NCBI RefSeq assembly: GCF_004801405.1
Contig: NZ_SSOB01000003.1
Location: 218,849 to 282,848, forward strand
Direction of reading: 5' to 3'
Length of the DNA stretch: 64,000 nucleotides
Source: Cohnella fermenti
Lineage (GTDB): Bacteria; Bacillota; Bacilli; Paenibacillales; Paenibacillaceae
Shown here: in pieces, positions 27,637 to 37,114 of the stretch
How positions within the stretch are numbered: the stretch's first letter is position 1
How the letters are laid out: each line of letters opens with the position of its first letter
Notes under the pieces: model-generated
What the model was told of the DNA's origin: nothing
Database searches by the model: none
Seen by the model: only the letters and a program-made list of their open reading frames with translations
Translations under genes and position numbers: made by a program

Positions 27637-27734
27637 GCTTATCGGGAGCGGCTTTGCTTTCCTGATCCCGCCGGTTGAGGTATTCTTGGATAAAGCCGGA
27701 AGGCGATCTTACTAGTGGAACGGTTGGGTGATAC

Positions 27735-30074
27735 ATGCTGTCATCGATAATGTCGCGAATTGGCCGGCGGGCTGCGCGTTCATCGGCCAGGTTCGGTCGC
27801 TTCTATACGAAGAGCCTGATTATGATCTTCCTCGTCTCGGGCATCCCCGGCGTCATTACGGGCGCTCTCGTGTACCAGATTGCAGGCGGGCGGATGGAAT
27901 CCGAGCTGCTGCAGCTCCATTACAGGCAGATTGAACAGCGCTCGCACAATATGGACGACCAACTGAGCAATCTGGAGCTGCTCCTCTCCCATTGGGCGTT
28001 CGACAACAAGTTCGGCAGCGAGCTGATGGACCTGGACTTCGTGAGAAGCTTCGAGAAGACGATCGACCTGACAAAGACGCTGATTGCGATGCAAGGCTCC
28101 AATGCGATGGTCAAGCAGGCGGAGCTGTACGTGGAAGGGAAGACGAGGGTGCTGTTCAACCCGGAATACGGGGCGCTTGGTGACGACGAGATGACCAGGC
28201 AGCTCTATGAGCCGCTTATCGACAGCACGCGCGAGACGTATTGGACGCAATGGTCGTTCGACCCGAAGCACCCGGAGAACAAAGAGCTCGCGCTCGTTCA
28301 CAGCATTCCGGGAGGGAGCATGAAGCCGTTCGGCGTTCTTGTCTTCCGGTTCAGCGGCGACAAGTTCGCCAACCTGCTGCAGACGATGACTCCGTACAAC
28401 GACGGCGAGACGCTGCTGGTAAATACGACGGGAGCTTTGTTTATTTCGGGCAATGGAAGCGCTTACGAATCGCCGCTTGCGACGCTGCTGCGGGAGAAGG
28501 TTGCGGCGGAGGAGCATCGGAACGGATCGTTTTTCCTTAACTGGAACGGTTCGACTTATACGGTCTCGTACGGGCGGCTCTCGCGCATCGCGGACGAGTG
28601 GCTCTACATATCGGCTTCCCCCATCTCGAATATTACGTCGCCCATCGTTATGATCTCCAAAGTCATCATCTCGGTCAGCGTCGCCGTCCTGCTGCTTGCC
28701 GCGCTGCTCGCCTGGCTCGCTTCGAGCCGCATCTACTCTCCCGTGAAGCGCCTTGTAACGCTGTTCGGCGATTCCGACGGCGAGACTGCCCGCGAGGACG
28801 AGTTCGCGCTCATCGAGCGCAAGTGGCTCAGTCTTCACGAGAGAAGCCTCGAGCTGAACACGAAGCTGACCGAGCAGCTGCCGCAGATGAAGGAGAGCTT
28901 CCTGCATCAGTTGCTGCAAGGTTATCTGTACGCGTATTCCGAGCAGGATCTGCTTAGTCGGATGGAACAGCTGAAGTGGCGTCTGGAAGATCGCAGCATG
29001 ATCGTGTTCCACATTCAGCTGATCGGCATCGAAGCGCAGGAGGGGCGCTTCCGGGAAGGCGACGAGGGGCTGGTGACGTTCGCCGCGGTCAATATGATCG
29101 GAGAGCTGGCGGACAGCCACTTCGAGCAGAGCAGCACGATCAACTTCCACGATCTGACTGCCGGCTTGCTCGTCGTTGTTCCGAACGGAGGCGATTACAA
29201 GTCGGCGCTCAAGGCGTTCGGAGACGAACTGACCCAGTCCGTCAACCGGATTCTGAACATGCGCATTGCCGTCGCGATCAGCCGGCCGATCGGCCGCGTC
29301 AGCGACGTTCCGCTCTCGTACGAGCAAGCGAAGCAGGCGGCCGGCTACCGGAGCCTTGCGAACGTCGATCAGATTATCGATATGGAATCGAGCCTGGCGC
29401 CGGGGGGGACGTCGGATGACATGCGCTATCCGTTCACGCTCGAGCGGGAGTTCATTCAGGCGCTGCGCACCGGGCAAGAGGAGGAGGCGGAGCGGCTGCT
29501 CGAGGCGTTCCTCGAAGCGCTGTCGTGCGAAGGGGCGAAGGAGTACGACGTGCAGCAAGGCATGCTCCATCTGCTCGGCAACGTCCAGCATGCGATCATG
29601 GTGTCCGGCATTCATCCGGGGCGCTTGTTCAAGGGCGACAATCCGTACGAGCAGCTCTCGCAGATAAGGGAGCCGAAGCGGATGCTCGCCTGGTTCCGCA
29701 AGCAAGTGCTGCAGCCGTTCCAGGTGGAGCTGGCAAGCCGCTCGGACGCGCAGGTGAAGCGGATGATCGAGCAGGCGATGATCTATCTGCAGACCAACTA
29801 CAGATGCGATATCTCGCTCGACAACTGTGCCGAGCAGGTCGGCTGCAACCCGTTTTTTCTCAGCAAGACGTTTAAGCAGGTGACCGGGAAGAACTTCATC
29901 GATTACTTGACGGAGCTGCGGACGGACAAGGCGAAGGAGCTGCTGCGGGAGACGGAGCTTAGAATCAACGAGATCGCGGAGCTTGTCGGTTATCAGCACA
30001 GCTACTTCAACCGGATCTTCAAGAAGCTGGAAGGCATGACGCCGACTCATTACCGTGAGCTAAGCCGTCAATAA
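27735..30074 (+). CDS. membrane-anchored AraC family regulator (YesS/YtdP-like)
   Basis: This 779-residue protein has one membrane segment near residues 29-50, an extracytoplasmic sensor region of about 250 residues, a second membrane segment near 300-325 (ISVSVAVLLLAALLAWLAS), a long cytoplasmic linker, and a C-terminal AraC double helix-turn-helix (residues about 675-775, with ISLDNCAEQVGCNPFFLSKTFKQVTGKNF and INEIAELVGYQHSYFNRIFKKLEGMTP). Such proteins sense an extracellular sugar and activate adjacent importer genes; B. subtilis YesS does this for rhamnogalacturonan genes. The ribosome binding site is weak, so ATG 27735 is tentative. Confidence 0.88.
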   Translation: MLSSIMSRIGRRAARSSARFGRFYTKSLIMIFLVSGIPGVITGALVYQIAGGRMESELLQLHYRQIEQRSHNMDDQLSNLELLLSHWAFDNKFGSELMDLDFVRSFEKTIDLTKTLIAMQGSNAMVKQAELYVEGKTRVLFNPEYGALGDDEMTRQLYEPLIDSTRETYWTQWSFDPKHPENKELALVHSIPGGSMKPFGVLVFRFSGDKFANLLQTMTPYNDGETLLVNTTGALFISGNGSAYESPLATLLREKVAAEEHRNGSFFLNWNGSTYTVSYGRLSRIADEWLYISASPISNITSPIVMISKVIISVSVAVLLLAALLAWLASSRIYSPVKRLVTLFGDSDGETAREDEFALIERKWLSLHERSLELNTKLTEQLPQMKESFLHQLLQGYLYAYSEQDLLSRMEQLKWRLEDRSMIVFHIQLIGIEAQEGRFREGDEGLVTFAAVNMIGELADSHFEQSSTINFHDLTAGLLVVVPNGGDYKSALKAFGDELTQSVNRILNMRIAVAISRPIGRVSDVPLSYEQAKQAAGYRSLANVDQIIDMESSLAPGGTSDDMRYPFTLEREFIQALRTGQEEEAERLLEAFLEALSCEGAKEYDVQQGMLHLLGNVQHAIMVSGIHPGRLFKGDNPYEQLSQIREPKRMLAWFRKQVLQPFQVELASRSDAQVKRMIEQAMIYLQTNYRCDISLDNCAEQVGCNPFFLSKTFKQVTGKNFIDYLTELRTDKAKELLRETELRINEIAELVGYQHSYFNRIFKKLEGMTPTHYRELSRQ

Positions 30075-30103
30075 CGCGCAATTAGGGAAGGGGAGCGAAC
30101 AGG

Positions 30104-31393
30104 ATGACCGACACCGGAGCGGCAACCGCGAGCTTGGCAGGTTGCATCGATATCCGTCAGGCAGGACCCCGTTGCAAAATACTGCTGGGAGACTTGAACG
30201 GAGACGGGAGGATGGAGCTGGTTCTTGTGCAGGCGGACAATCGGCAGGACGTTCGTTATATTCCGCATCAGACCCAATGCCTGACCGCCTACGATCTCGA
30301 TGGGCGAATGCTCTGGCAGCGCGGCAAGCCGGACGCCGGCGCCGGCTCGCAGGGCTCGGACTATCCGGCCCAGGTCGTCGATCTCGACGGCGACGGCCGG
30401 CTGGAGGTCGTGTGCGTCATGCACGACCGCCTGCTTGTCCTGAACGGCGCGACGGGAGAGCCCAAGCGAGCGTTCGCGCTGCCCCATCCCGAGGCGCACG
30501 ATTGCATCGTCGCGGCGCGGCTTACGGGCGGCGGCTTCGCCGGCGACCTGCTGCTGAAGGATCGCTATCGCACGATGTGGGCGCTCGATCGGAACGGACA
30601 GGTGCTGTGGAAGCACGAGGGCAACACCGGGCATTACCCGTGGGTTTACGACTTCGACGGGGACGGCCTCGACGAGATTATGGTCGGGTACGACCTGCTC
30701 GATCATGACGGGACGCCGCTCTGGAGCTGCCGCGATCTCGAGGATCATGCCGACTGCATCTGGGTCGGCGATGTGAACGGGGACGGCGAGCCGGAGCTCG
30801 TCATCGGCGGCAGCGTCACCGTTATGTATGACGCAAGCGGCAACGAGCTGTGGCGGTACTCGGGTTCGATCGAGTCGCAGCACATCGCGCTCGGCCGCTT
30901 CCGGCCGGAGCTGCCGGGCCTGCAGATCGCCGGACTCGATCGGATAACGCGCGAGGACGACGGCAAGGGGCTGAAGGGCAAGGACGGGCTGTTCCTGCTC
31001 GACTCGGCAGGGAAGGAGCTGTGGAAGGAGGATCGCGCTGCCGACGGGTGGCTGACGATCATCGATACGCTGTCCAACTGGGAGCCGGACGCGCCCGACT
31101 ACATTCTCGCCTTCCGGCGCGGCGGGATGCTGCCCGCGCTCTATGACGGCGACATGCGCGTCGTCGTCGGCTTCCCGACCGAAGGCTATGCCGTCCACGC
31201 CGATCTGTGCGGCACCGGGCTGGAGCAGGTCGTCCTCTACACCGACGAATGGGCGCACATCTATTCAAGCGTGCCGCTGGAGCTGCGCTCGACGTATGCG
31301 TCGTCGCCGCTTCCGCAGCCGAAGCGGCTGTCGAATTCGACGCTCTATCCGGGCGGCGAAGCGGCTAATGCGCCAGCACCATTCGAGCGCTGA
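30104..31393 (+). CDS. FG-GAP/VCBS beta-propeller protein of the pectin locus
   Basis: This 429-residue protein is built of repeated propeller blades with calcium-binding turns DLNGDG, DLDGDG, DFDGDG and DVNGDG. It has no signal peptide, so a cytoplasmic location is likely. It is shorter than and not collinear with the PL11 lyase upstream, but it shares the same turn motif. Its position 29 bases after the AraC regulator suggests a role in rhamnogalacturonan breakdown, possibly a lyase acting on imported oligosaccharides. That enzymatic role is inference, and no catalytic residue can be pointed to. Confidence 0.75.
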   Translation: MTDTGAATASLAGCIDIRQAGPRCKILLGDLNGDGRMELVLVQADNRQDVRYIPHQTQCLTAYDLDGRMLWQRGKPDAGAGSQGSDYPAQVVDLDGDGRLEVVCVMHDRLLVLNGATGEPKRAFALPHPEAHDCIVAARLTGGGFAGDLLLKDRYRTMWALDRNGQVLWKHEGNTGHYPWVYDFDGDGLDEIMVGYDLLDHDGTPLWSCRDLEDHADCIWVGDVNGDGEPELVIGGSVTVMYDASGNELWRYSGSIESQHIALGRFRPELPGLQIAGLDRITREDDGKGLKGKDGLFLLDSAGKELWKEDRAADGWLTIIDTLSNWEPDAPDYILAFRRGGMLPALYDGDMRVVVGFPTEGYAVHADLCGTGLEQVVLYTDEWAHIYSSVPLELRSTYASSPLPQPKRLSNSTLYPGGEAANAPAPFER

Positions 31394-31616
31394 CACAAGG
31401 GACGGAGGCCGGCTGCCGCTAGAGTCTCCGTCCCGCCACCCCGCGCCCTGCCACCGGACCGATCCGCCGCCTCAGCGCCGCCAACTCGACATCAGCAACT
31501 CGCCAATCAACTAACTCGACAACCCAATGTCCCGCCGCGACCCGCGTCCGCCAGTTCATAAGCTCGCCACCCCGCGAGCCGCCATTGTTCCACCCCTGCT
31601 GCCCGCTCGGCCATCG

Positions 31617-31801
31617 AATTTTATATGAAAAATCACATTGGCGATGCCCGAAACCAGCCACTTTGCCCGATTTTATGCGAAAAATCACATTCGTGGAGAA
31701 ATTTCCGGCCCGTTGTGCCGAATCTATGCGAAAAACCACATAAAACCCCGCGATTCCCCCCAATCCGAGCCAACGAATGTGAAAAACCACATAAAATCGA
31801 A
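31617..31801 (+). repeat. dispersed palindromic-box element, copy D
   Basis: Box 1 near 31624 is ATATGAAAAATCACAT, box 2 near 31674 is ATGCGAAAAATCACAT, box 3 near 31726 is ATGCGAAAAACCACAT, and box 4 near 31777 is ATGTGAAAAACCACAT then AAAATCG. It lies between the plus-strand propeller gene and the minus-strand DUF4015 gene. The 31394-31616 stretch before it is Pro/Arg-codon-like GC-rich sequence with no gene. Confidence 0.9.
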
Positions 31802-31816
31802 AAGTGAGCTGCCCGG

Positions 31817-32033
31817 GGGCAAAGGGGGCAAGGTGAGCAAGGTGAGCAAGGTGAGTACGGTGGGCAGAATGGGCAAAGGGGGCAAGGTGAGTACGGTGGG
31901 CAAGGCGAGCAAGGTAGGCAAAGCGAGCAAGGTAGGCAAAGCGAGCAAGGTAGGCAAAGCGAGCAAGGTAGGCAAAGCGAGCAAGGTAGGCAAAGCGAGC
32001 AAGGTAGGCAAAGCGAGCAAGGTGGGAATGAGG
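31817..32033. repeat. 9/18-bp minisatellite, unit GGTAGGCAAAGCGAGCAA
   Basis: The array starts as 9-bp GCAAGGTGA units, and from about 31895 becomes roughly seven nearly perfect 18-bp copies of GGTAGGCAAAGCGAGCAA. All frames are open because the period is a multiple of three, giving spurious Lys-Val-Gly-Lys-Ala-Ser frames. A short GGCCC run (32095-32121) follows. Confidence 0.92.
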
Positions 32034-32142
32034 CCAGGGGGGCAGATGAGGCAAGCCGAGCCAATAGCCAATGGGCCGGATCGGCAAGCGGACCCGACCC
32101 GGCCCGGCCCGGCCCGGCCAGAGAATAATCGAGATTAAAGGC

Positions 32143-33378
32143 TCAATACGCATACGTCGCCCCGGCCGAATACTTGTTGCCCGCGTTCCAGAGCAGGAAC
32201 TCGTCGACTCCCATGTCCTTCAGCGCCTTCACCTGCGCGGACACTTCCGCGGCGCCATACTTGATGTAGTGACCCTTGCCGAGCCAACTGGCCGTGAAGT
32301 CCTGAATCCAGGGGCGAATGACCGGCTTGCCGTCCCCCAGCGGCTCCAGCTTCTTGAGCGTGTCCTCCGTCGCCCCCTTGATCGTGGCGTAAGGCGCGGT
32401 GTCCGGGTTCTGCTGCTTGAACCAGCCGGTGCTGTAGTGGCTCGGGTAGATCATCGGGCTGATCACGTTCACCGCCTCGGAGATCTTGACGAAGTCCTGC
32501 CCGATTCCTTCCGCGGCCGGCACGGAGGCGGCGTAGCCGAAGATGTCGACGGACACGCGGACGCCAAGCGGAGCAAGCTGCTCGCGCGCATAGTGAACGA
32601 AGTCGGAGACGATGTCGACGCGGCTCTCTTCGGTCTTGTCGAACGCGAGCGAGTCGGCCTTCTTCTCGAAGCCTTCCGGGAAGCGCACATAGTCGAACTG
32701 AATCTCCTTGAAGCCGAGGGCGGCCGCTTCCTTCGCGATCTCGACGTTGTAGTCCCATACTTCCTTCCGGTAAGGGTTCACGAAGCTGTCGCCCTTGCCG
32801 TTCGCCCACACGCTTCCGTCCGCCGTCACGTACGAGAGCTCGGGGTGTTTTTTCGCCAGGATGGTGTCCTTGAACACGACGACCCGGGCAATCGGGTACA
32901 CTTGATGCGCAGCCAGCGTCTCCATGAGGCCGCCGATATCCTTGATGAACGGCTGCGCGGTTCCCAGCTCCAGCAGCTCGGCATTGTCGGTCTTGTAGGT
33001 GATATAGCCGTTGTCGTCCTTGATATCGATGACCATGGCGTTGAGCTCGGTCTTGTCGACGAGATCAAGCAGGCTGGACAGGCGAGCGCCGCCCGCACTG
33101 TAAGCGGTAACATATATTCCCTTAATAATAGGGGCGTCCGGCTGCGGGTCCGCTTCGGGCATATCCGTCCCTTGGGCGCCGTTCCCGCCCCCGGCCTCTC
33201 CGCCCCCGGCCTCTCCGCCCCCGGCCTCTCCGCCCCCGGCCTCTCCGCCTCCGGCTTGGGATTGATACTCATGGACCGCATGGACGAGCTGGCCGATCGG
33301 GCCCGTCTCCGGCTTGCCGCCCGTCAACGCGCTTGTCGCAGAATGAAGAAGGAAGAACAACGCCAGCAGAATGTCCAT
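32143..33378 (-). CDS. putative glycoside hydrolase, DUF4015 family, secreted
   Basis: The 411 residues begin with a hydrophobic signal-like segment (MDILLALFFLLHSATSA). A low-complexity linker of repeated GGGEA pentapeptides spans residues 43-64, encoded by a 15-bp tandem repeat. From about residue 83 the DUF4015 TIM-barrel-like domain runs to the end (IKGIYVTAYSAGG, NAMVIDIKDDNGYITY, FKEIQFDYVRFPEG, SPMIYPSHYSTGWF). The family is predicted to be glycosidase-like, but no substrate is known to me. GGGGAGAGAG precedes the start, and a TATAAT lies in the divergent gap (near 33411 on the minus strand). Confidence 0.85.
   Translation of the reverse strand: MDILLALFFLLHSATSALTGGKPETGPIGQLVHAVHEYQSQAGGGEAGGGEAGGGEAGGGEAGGGNGAQGTDMPEADPQPDAPIIKGIYVTAYSAGGARLSSLLDLVDKTELNAMVIDIKDDNGYITYKTDNAELLELGTAQPFIKDIGGLMETLAAHQVYPIARVVVFKDTILAKKHPELSYVTADGSVWANGKGDSFVNPYRKEVWDYNVEIAKEAAALGFKEIQFDYVRFPEGFEKKADSLAFDKTEESRVDIVSDFVHYAREQLAPLGVRVSVDIFGYAASVPAAEGIGQDFVKISEAVNVISPMIYPSHYSTGWFKQQNPDTAPYATIKGATEDTLKKLEPLGDGKPVIRPWIQDFTASWLGKGHYIKYGAAEVSAQVKALKDMGVDEFLLWNAGNKYSAGATYAY
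33190..33262. repeat. 15-bp in-frame tandem repeat inside the DUF4015 gene
   Basis: The unit CCCCGGCCTCTCCGC repeats about five times on the plus strand and encodes GGGEA on the minus strand. Near-identity of the units suggests recent expansion or slippage. The reading frame is kept. Confidence 0.9.
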
Positions 33379-33516
33379 CGAATCTCTCTCCCCATGTCTC
33401 TTTGTCCCGATTATAAACGAGATTGGAAGAGGGAGACAGGGGTATTTTGTAGGAAAATGGCGAAAACGGGAAGAGAGGCCAGGGACCTGCGAAGGAGGAG
33501 GGGCGGCGGCGGATGG

Positions 33517-34356
33517 TTAATGGAGGGGCTTCTTGCGGAATTCGCCGATGACATCGATGGTCTGGACGACGTTCACGAACGCTTGCGGGTCCACGTCGCG
33601 GACGAGCTTGCGCAGCTCCGCGAGCTCGTACCTTGTCGTGACGGTCATGAGCATGTCCTTCTCCTCGCTCGTGTAGGCTCCTCTCGTCCGAAGGATCGTC
33701 ACGCCTCGCGGAATTCGCAGCAGACGGCCCGCCAGCTCGCTCGTCCGGTTCGTCACGATGAAGGCGGTCACCTTGCGATGCGGGGTGTGGACGGCGTCGA
33801 TAACTTTTCCCGTCACGAAGATCGACAGCATAGAATAAAAGGCGGCATCCCAATCGCGATTGTAGAGCCCGAGCGCTAACACGACGGCCGTGTTCAGAAT
33901 AAAGATAAGTATGCCCACGGGGAGATCGCGTTTGCGAGAAATAATGGAAGCGATGATGTCGAAGCCGCCGGAGGACCCTCCGTATCGGAGCGCGACGGCG
34001 GTTCCCGCCCCGACGAGCGCTCCCCCGAACGCCGAGGAGATGAGCCGCTCGTCCGTCAGGTCGCCAAGCGGGATGATCTGCATGAACAAGGTGGTGAACG
34101 CGACGTTGGCGATGCTGAGGAGGATGAACCTGCGGCCCAGAGCCGTAAGCCCCCACATCAAAACCGGGATGTTCAGGACAAAATAAAGGATGCCGATGTT
34201 CCAGCCGGAGATGTACCCGACGATGATCGCCACCCCGGACAGTCCGCCGCTGAGCAGCCCCTCGGGAATGATGAGCAGCCGGAAGCCGGCCGCAATCGCC
34301 GCCGACGATACCAGCATAATGGCGATGCCGATAGCCAGAGCCTTCCCGTTCGTCAT
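33517..34356 (-). CDS. YitT family membrane protein (DUF2179)
   Basis: From ATG 34356 this is 279 residues. Five or six membrane segments (ALAIGIAIMLVSSAAIAAGFRLLIIPEGLLSGG, then GGSSGGFDIIASIISRKRDLPVG, a family hallmark) are followed by a soluble C-terminal DUF2179 domain (KVTAFIVTNRTSELAGRLLRIPRGVTIL). The function of the family is not established. AAGGAGG lies 11 bases upstream of this ATG. An in-frame TTG at 34362 is five bases from it and is nearly as good. Upstream codons to 34425 lack a site. Confidence 0.88.
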   Translation of the reverse strand: MTNGKALAIGIAIMLVSSAAIAAGFRLLIIPEGLLSGGLSGVAIIVGYISGWNIGILYFVLNIPVLMWGLTALGRRFILLSIANVAFTTLFMQIIPLGDLTDERLISSAFGGALVGAGTAVALRYGGSSGGFDIIASIISRKRDLPVGILIFILNTAVVLALGLYNRDWDAAFYSMLSIFVTGKVIDAVHTPHRKVTAFIVTNRTSELAGRLLRIPRGVTILRTRGAYTSEEKDMLMTVTTRYELAELRKLVRDVDPQAFVNVVQTIDVIGEFRKKPLH

Positions 34357-34492
34357 CCGCAATCGCGCCTCCTTGATCCGTGTGAGCCCTTGTCGGATTA
34401 GAGTTCCCCGGTCAAGAACGGTCATTCAGAAGGAGTCGGAATCGAAGGAGGAGAAGGATGCAGCAAGCCCAAATTTTGCGTGTAAGAGAATG

Positions 34493-34524
34493 ACTGGAGT
34501 TTCCAGTGTCGTTTGTGGTATAAT
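34493..34524 (+). promoter_or_regulatory. promoter of the DEAD-box helicase gene with a palindrome upstream of the -10
   Basis: A TATAAT -10 is at 34519-34524. In place of a good -35 there is a palindrome, ACTGGAGTTTCCAGT at 34493-34507, which could be an operator or an activator site. The transcript would have a leader of about 60 bases containing a T8 run. Confidence 0.5.
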
Positions 34525-34593
34525 TGTTTGTATATTTTTTTTGGGAAGCCGATTTTGAATAAGGCACCATTACAGAAGGAGTTTGAAAAAAAT

Positions 34594-36255
34594 TTGAGCA
34601 CATTCTCAGAATTCGGATTGGAGCCGGACGTTCTTCAAGCCATTACCGATTTGGGTTACGAAGAGCCGACCCCGATTCAAGCACACGCGATTCCCGTCGC
34701 TCTCAGCGGTCGAGATATGATTGGCCAGGCCCAGACAGGAACAGGTAAAACCGCAGCCTTCGGGATTCCCCTCGTAAGCAAGATCGCCCCCTCCGAGGAT
34801 CGCATTGTAACGCTTATCATGACGCCAACCCGCGAGCTCGCCATTCAAGTTGCGGAAGAGATTGAGAAGCTGGGACGCACGAAGGGCATTCGTTCGCTGC
34901 CGATCTACGGCGGTCAAGACATCGGTCGCCAAATTCGCGGACTGAAGCGCCGCCCGCAGATTATCATCGGTACGCCGGGACGTCTGCTTGACCACATCAA
35001 CCGGAAGACGATCCGTCTCGACGACGTTCAGACCGTCGTGCTCGACGAAGCCGACGAGATGCTGGACATGGGCTTCATGGAAGACATCACGTCGATCCTG
35101 AGCCTCGTGCCGGAAGAGCGTCAGACGCTGCTGTTCTCGGCGACGATGCCGACGAACATCCAGAAGCTGGCCCAGCAGTTCCTGAAGAATCCGGAGCATA
35201 TCTCCATGATTCCGAAGACGCAGACGACGAACAAGAACATTCAACAATTCTATATCGAGGTTCAGGAGCGGATGAAGTTCGACGGACTGTGCCGCCTTCT
35301 CGACATGGAGCCTCCGGAGCTGGCGATCATCTTCGGACGCACGAAGCGCCGCGTCGCCGAGCTGTCCGAAGCGCTCATGAAGCGAGGATATGCGGCTGAC
35401 GGCCTTCACGGCGACCTGTCGCAGAACCAGCGCGACGCGGTTATGCGCAAGTTCCGCGACGGCAGCATCGACGTGCTCGTCGCAACGGACGTCGCCGCTC
35501 GCGGTCTGGACATCTCGGGCGTCACGCACGTCATCAACTTCGACCTTCCGCAAGACCCGGAGAGCTACGTTCACCGGATCGGCCGGACGGGCCGCGCGGG
35601 CAAGGAAGGAACGTCCTGGACGTTCGTCACTCCTCGCGAGACGGATCATCTGCACTTCATCGAGAAGATCACCCGTCACCGCATCTCCAAGAAGGCTCTT
35701 CCGACGCTCAGCGAAGCGATGGAAGGCAAGCAACGCGTTATCGCGGAGAGAATTATCGAAGCGGTTGGGAACGAAGAAGACACCAATGCGTATAAGTGGG
35801 TAGCGGCACAACTGCTCGAGCAATACGACTCCGTTCAACTGCTTGCGGCGGCGATGAAGCTGCTGACGGGCGACAAGAAGGACGTATCGGTCGAACTGAC
35901 GCCGGAAGACCCGATCCGTTCCAAGAAGCGCGGCTTCGGCGGACGCAGCGGCGGTTACGGCGGCGGCGGTCAAGGGCGCGGAGGCTATGGTCGTCGCGAA
36001 GGCGGCGGCGGCAGCTACGGCGGCCAAGGACGCGGCGGTTACGGTCAGCGTCGCGAAGGCGGCAGCTACAACGGCGGCGGCGAGCGCCGCGGCGGTTACA
36101 ACGGCAATGGCGGCAGCCAAGGCGGTCAGGGCGGCGGCTATCGCAAGCCTTACCGTGAGGGCGGCGGACGCCGCGAGGACGGCGGCGGCTTCCGCGGCGA
36201 CAGCAGACGCGAGGAATCGCGCAGCTCCCGCAACGAGGATTACGTCAACATCTAA
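34594..36255 (+). CDS. DEAD-box RNA helicase (CshA-like) with Gly/Arg-rich tail
   Basis: The 553 residues include the Q motif ([11 protein letters not shown]), Walker [15 protein letters not shown], the DEAD box, SAT, then ARGLDIS and [10 protein letters not shown] of the second RecA domain. A dimerisation-like region follows. The last 90 residues are RGG/GYGG-rich, a common RNA-binding tail. Such helicases unwind RNA in ribosome assembly, degradosome and cold-shock functions. TTG 34594 is preferred because relatives start at STFSEFGL and AGAAGGAG lies 12 bases upstream. The longer frame from 34513 begins inside the promoter. Confidence 0.93.
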   Translation: MSTFSEFGLEPDVLQAITDLGYEEPTPIQAHAIPVALSGRDMIGQAQTGTGKTAAFGIPLVSKIAPSEDRIVTLIMTPTRELAIQVAEEIEKLGRTKGIRSLPIYGGQDIGRQIRGLKRRPQIIIGTPGRLLDHINRKTIRLDDVQTVVLDEADEMLDMGFMEDITSILSLVPEERQTLLFSATMPTNIQKLAQQFLKNPEHISMIPKTQTTNKNIQQFYIEVQERMKFDGLCRLLDMEPPELAIIFGRTKRRVAELSEALMKRGYAADGLHGDLSQNQRDAVMRKFRDGSIDVLVATDVAARGLDISGVTHVINFDLPQDPESYVHRIGRTGRAGKEGTSWTFVTPRETDHLHFIEKITRHRISKKALPTLSEAMEGKQRVIAERIIEAVGNEEDTNAYKWVAAQLLEQYDSVQLLAAAMKLLTGDKKDVSVELTPEDPIRSKKRGFGGRSGGYGGGGQGRGGYGRREGGGGSYGGQGRGGYGQRREGGSYNGGGERRGGYNGNGGSQGGQGGGYRKPYREGGGRREDGGGFRGDSRREESRSSRNEDYVNI

Positions 36256-36290
36256 TCGCACCATATGATGGCAGCTAGGGAGGAATACCC

Positions 36291-37058
36291 ATGGAAATGC
36301 GGGGCATGATGGGCGGCTTTTACAAGATCTCGGAGTGGATCATGCGATTGTCCGTAACGAACGTACTCTGGGTCATCTGTTCGATACCGGTATTCTTCTT
36401 CGCCTTCACGGCTCTCCTGACAACGGAGAGCACGGGGCAACTGGTCGCGAACGTGATCGTCATCTCCATTCTGTCCCCGTTTACCCTGTTTCCGGCGACC
36501 TCGGCTATGTTCTCGGTCGCCCGGAAGTGGGTGATGGGAGACACGGACGTTCCGCTGTTCAAGACTTTTTTCCGCAGCTACAAGCAGAATTATGTACAAG
36601 CCATGCTCGGCGGAGTCATCTATGCGGTTCTGTTCGCCGTCCTGGTCGTGGACTACCAGGTCTACCTGAAGGACCTCAAGGGCTTCGGCGTTCTCGCGAT
36701 CCTGTTCCTTGCGCTTATGGTGCTGCTGTTCGTCTCGATGTTCCAGTTCTTCTCGCTGCTCTCGCACTTCCACATGAAGACGCTGCAACTGATCAAGAAC
36801 GCGGTCATTCTGACGATCGGCCGCCCGTTGCGTTCGTTATCCACGGCGATTGTGAGCGGTTTCATCCTGTACATCAGCGTGTTCAAGTTCACCTTCCTCA
36901 TTCCGTTCTTCATGGGCAGTCTCATCGCCGTCTTCGCCTTCTTTAACTTCTATCAGACGATTCAGAAGATGCAGGCGAAGAACGAAGCTGCCGGAGACGA
37001 TGAAGAAGCGCTTCCGATCGAGGATTCCCCGACGAAGGATGACGAAGAGAACAAATAA
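36291..37058 (+). CDS. YesL/DUF624 family membrane protein
   Basis: This 255-residue protein has about five hydrophobic segments and a charged C-terminal tail (EAAGDDEEALPIEDSPTKDDEENK). SEWIMRLSVTNVLWVICSIPVF at the N terminus is typical of DUF624. Relatives such as YesL are often near carbohydrate importers, but no transport role is proven. Here it follows the helicase gene by 35 bases. GGGAGGAA precedes ATG 36291. Confidence 0.85.
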   Translation: MEMRGMMGGFYKISEWIMRLSVTNVLWVICSIPVFFFAFTALLTTESTGQLVANVIVISILSPFTLFPATSAMFSVARKWVMGDTDVPLFKTFFRSYKQNYVQAMLGGVIYAVLFAVLVVDYQVYLKDLKGFGVLAILFLALMVLLFVSMFQFFSLLSHFHMKTLQLIKNAVILTIGRPLRSLSTAIVSGFILYISVFKFTFLIPFFMGSLIAVFAFFNFYQTIQKMQAKNEAAGDDEEALPIEDSPTKDDEENK

Positions 37059-37079
37059 GAACAGCCGGCGGTCTTTGGG

Positions 37080-37108
37080 TTTACTTTTGCCGAGTCCGTG
37101 TTTATAAT
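37080..37108 (+). promoter_or_regulatory. sigma-A promoter of the putative 6S RNA
   Basis: TTTACT at 37080-37085, a spacer of exactly 17 bases, and TATAAT at 37103-37108 predict a start near 37115. Confidence 0.7.
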
Positions 37109-37114
37109 GTTCTT

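Noticed and set aside
31638..32138. Open frames across the 9/18-bp array (Lys-Val-Gly-Lys-Ala-Ser repeats and antisense Leu-Ala-Arg-Phe-Ala-Tyr repeats)
   Set aside because: Frames stay open only because the period is a multiple of three. They run into the dispersed element and lack ribosome binding sites.
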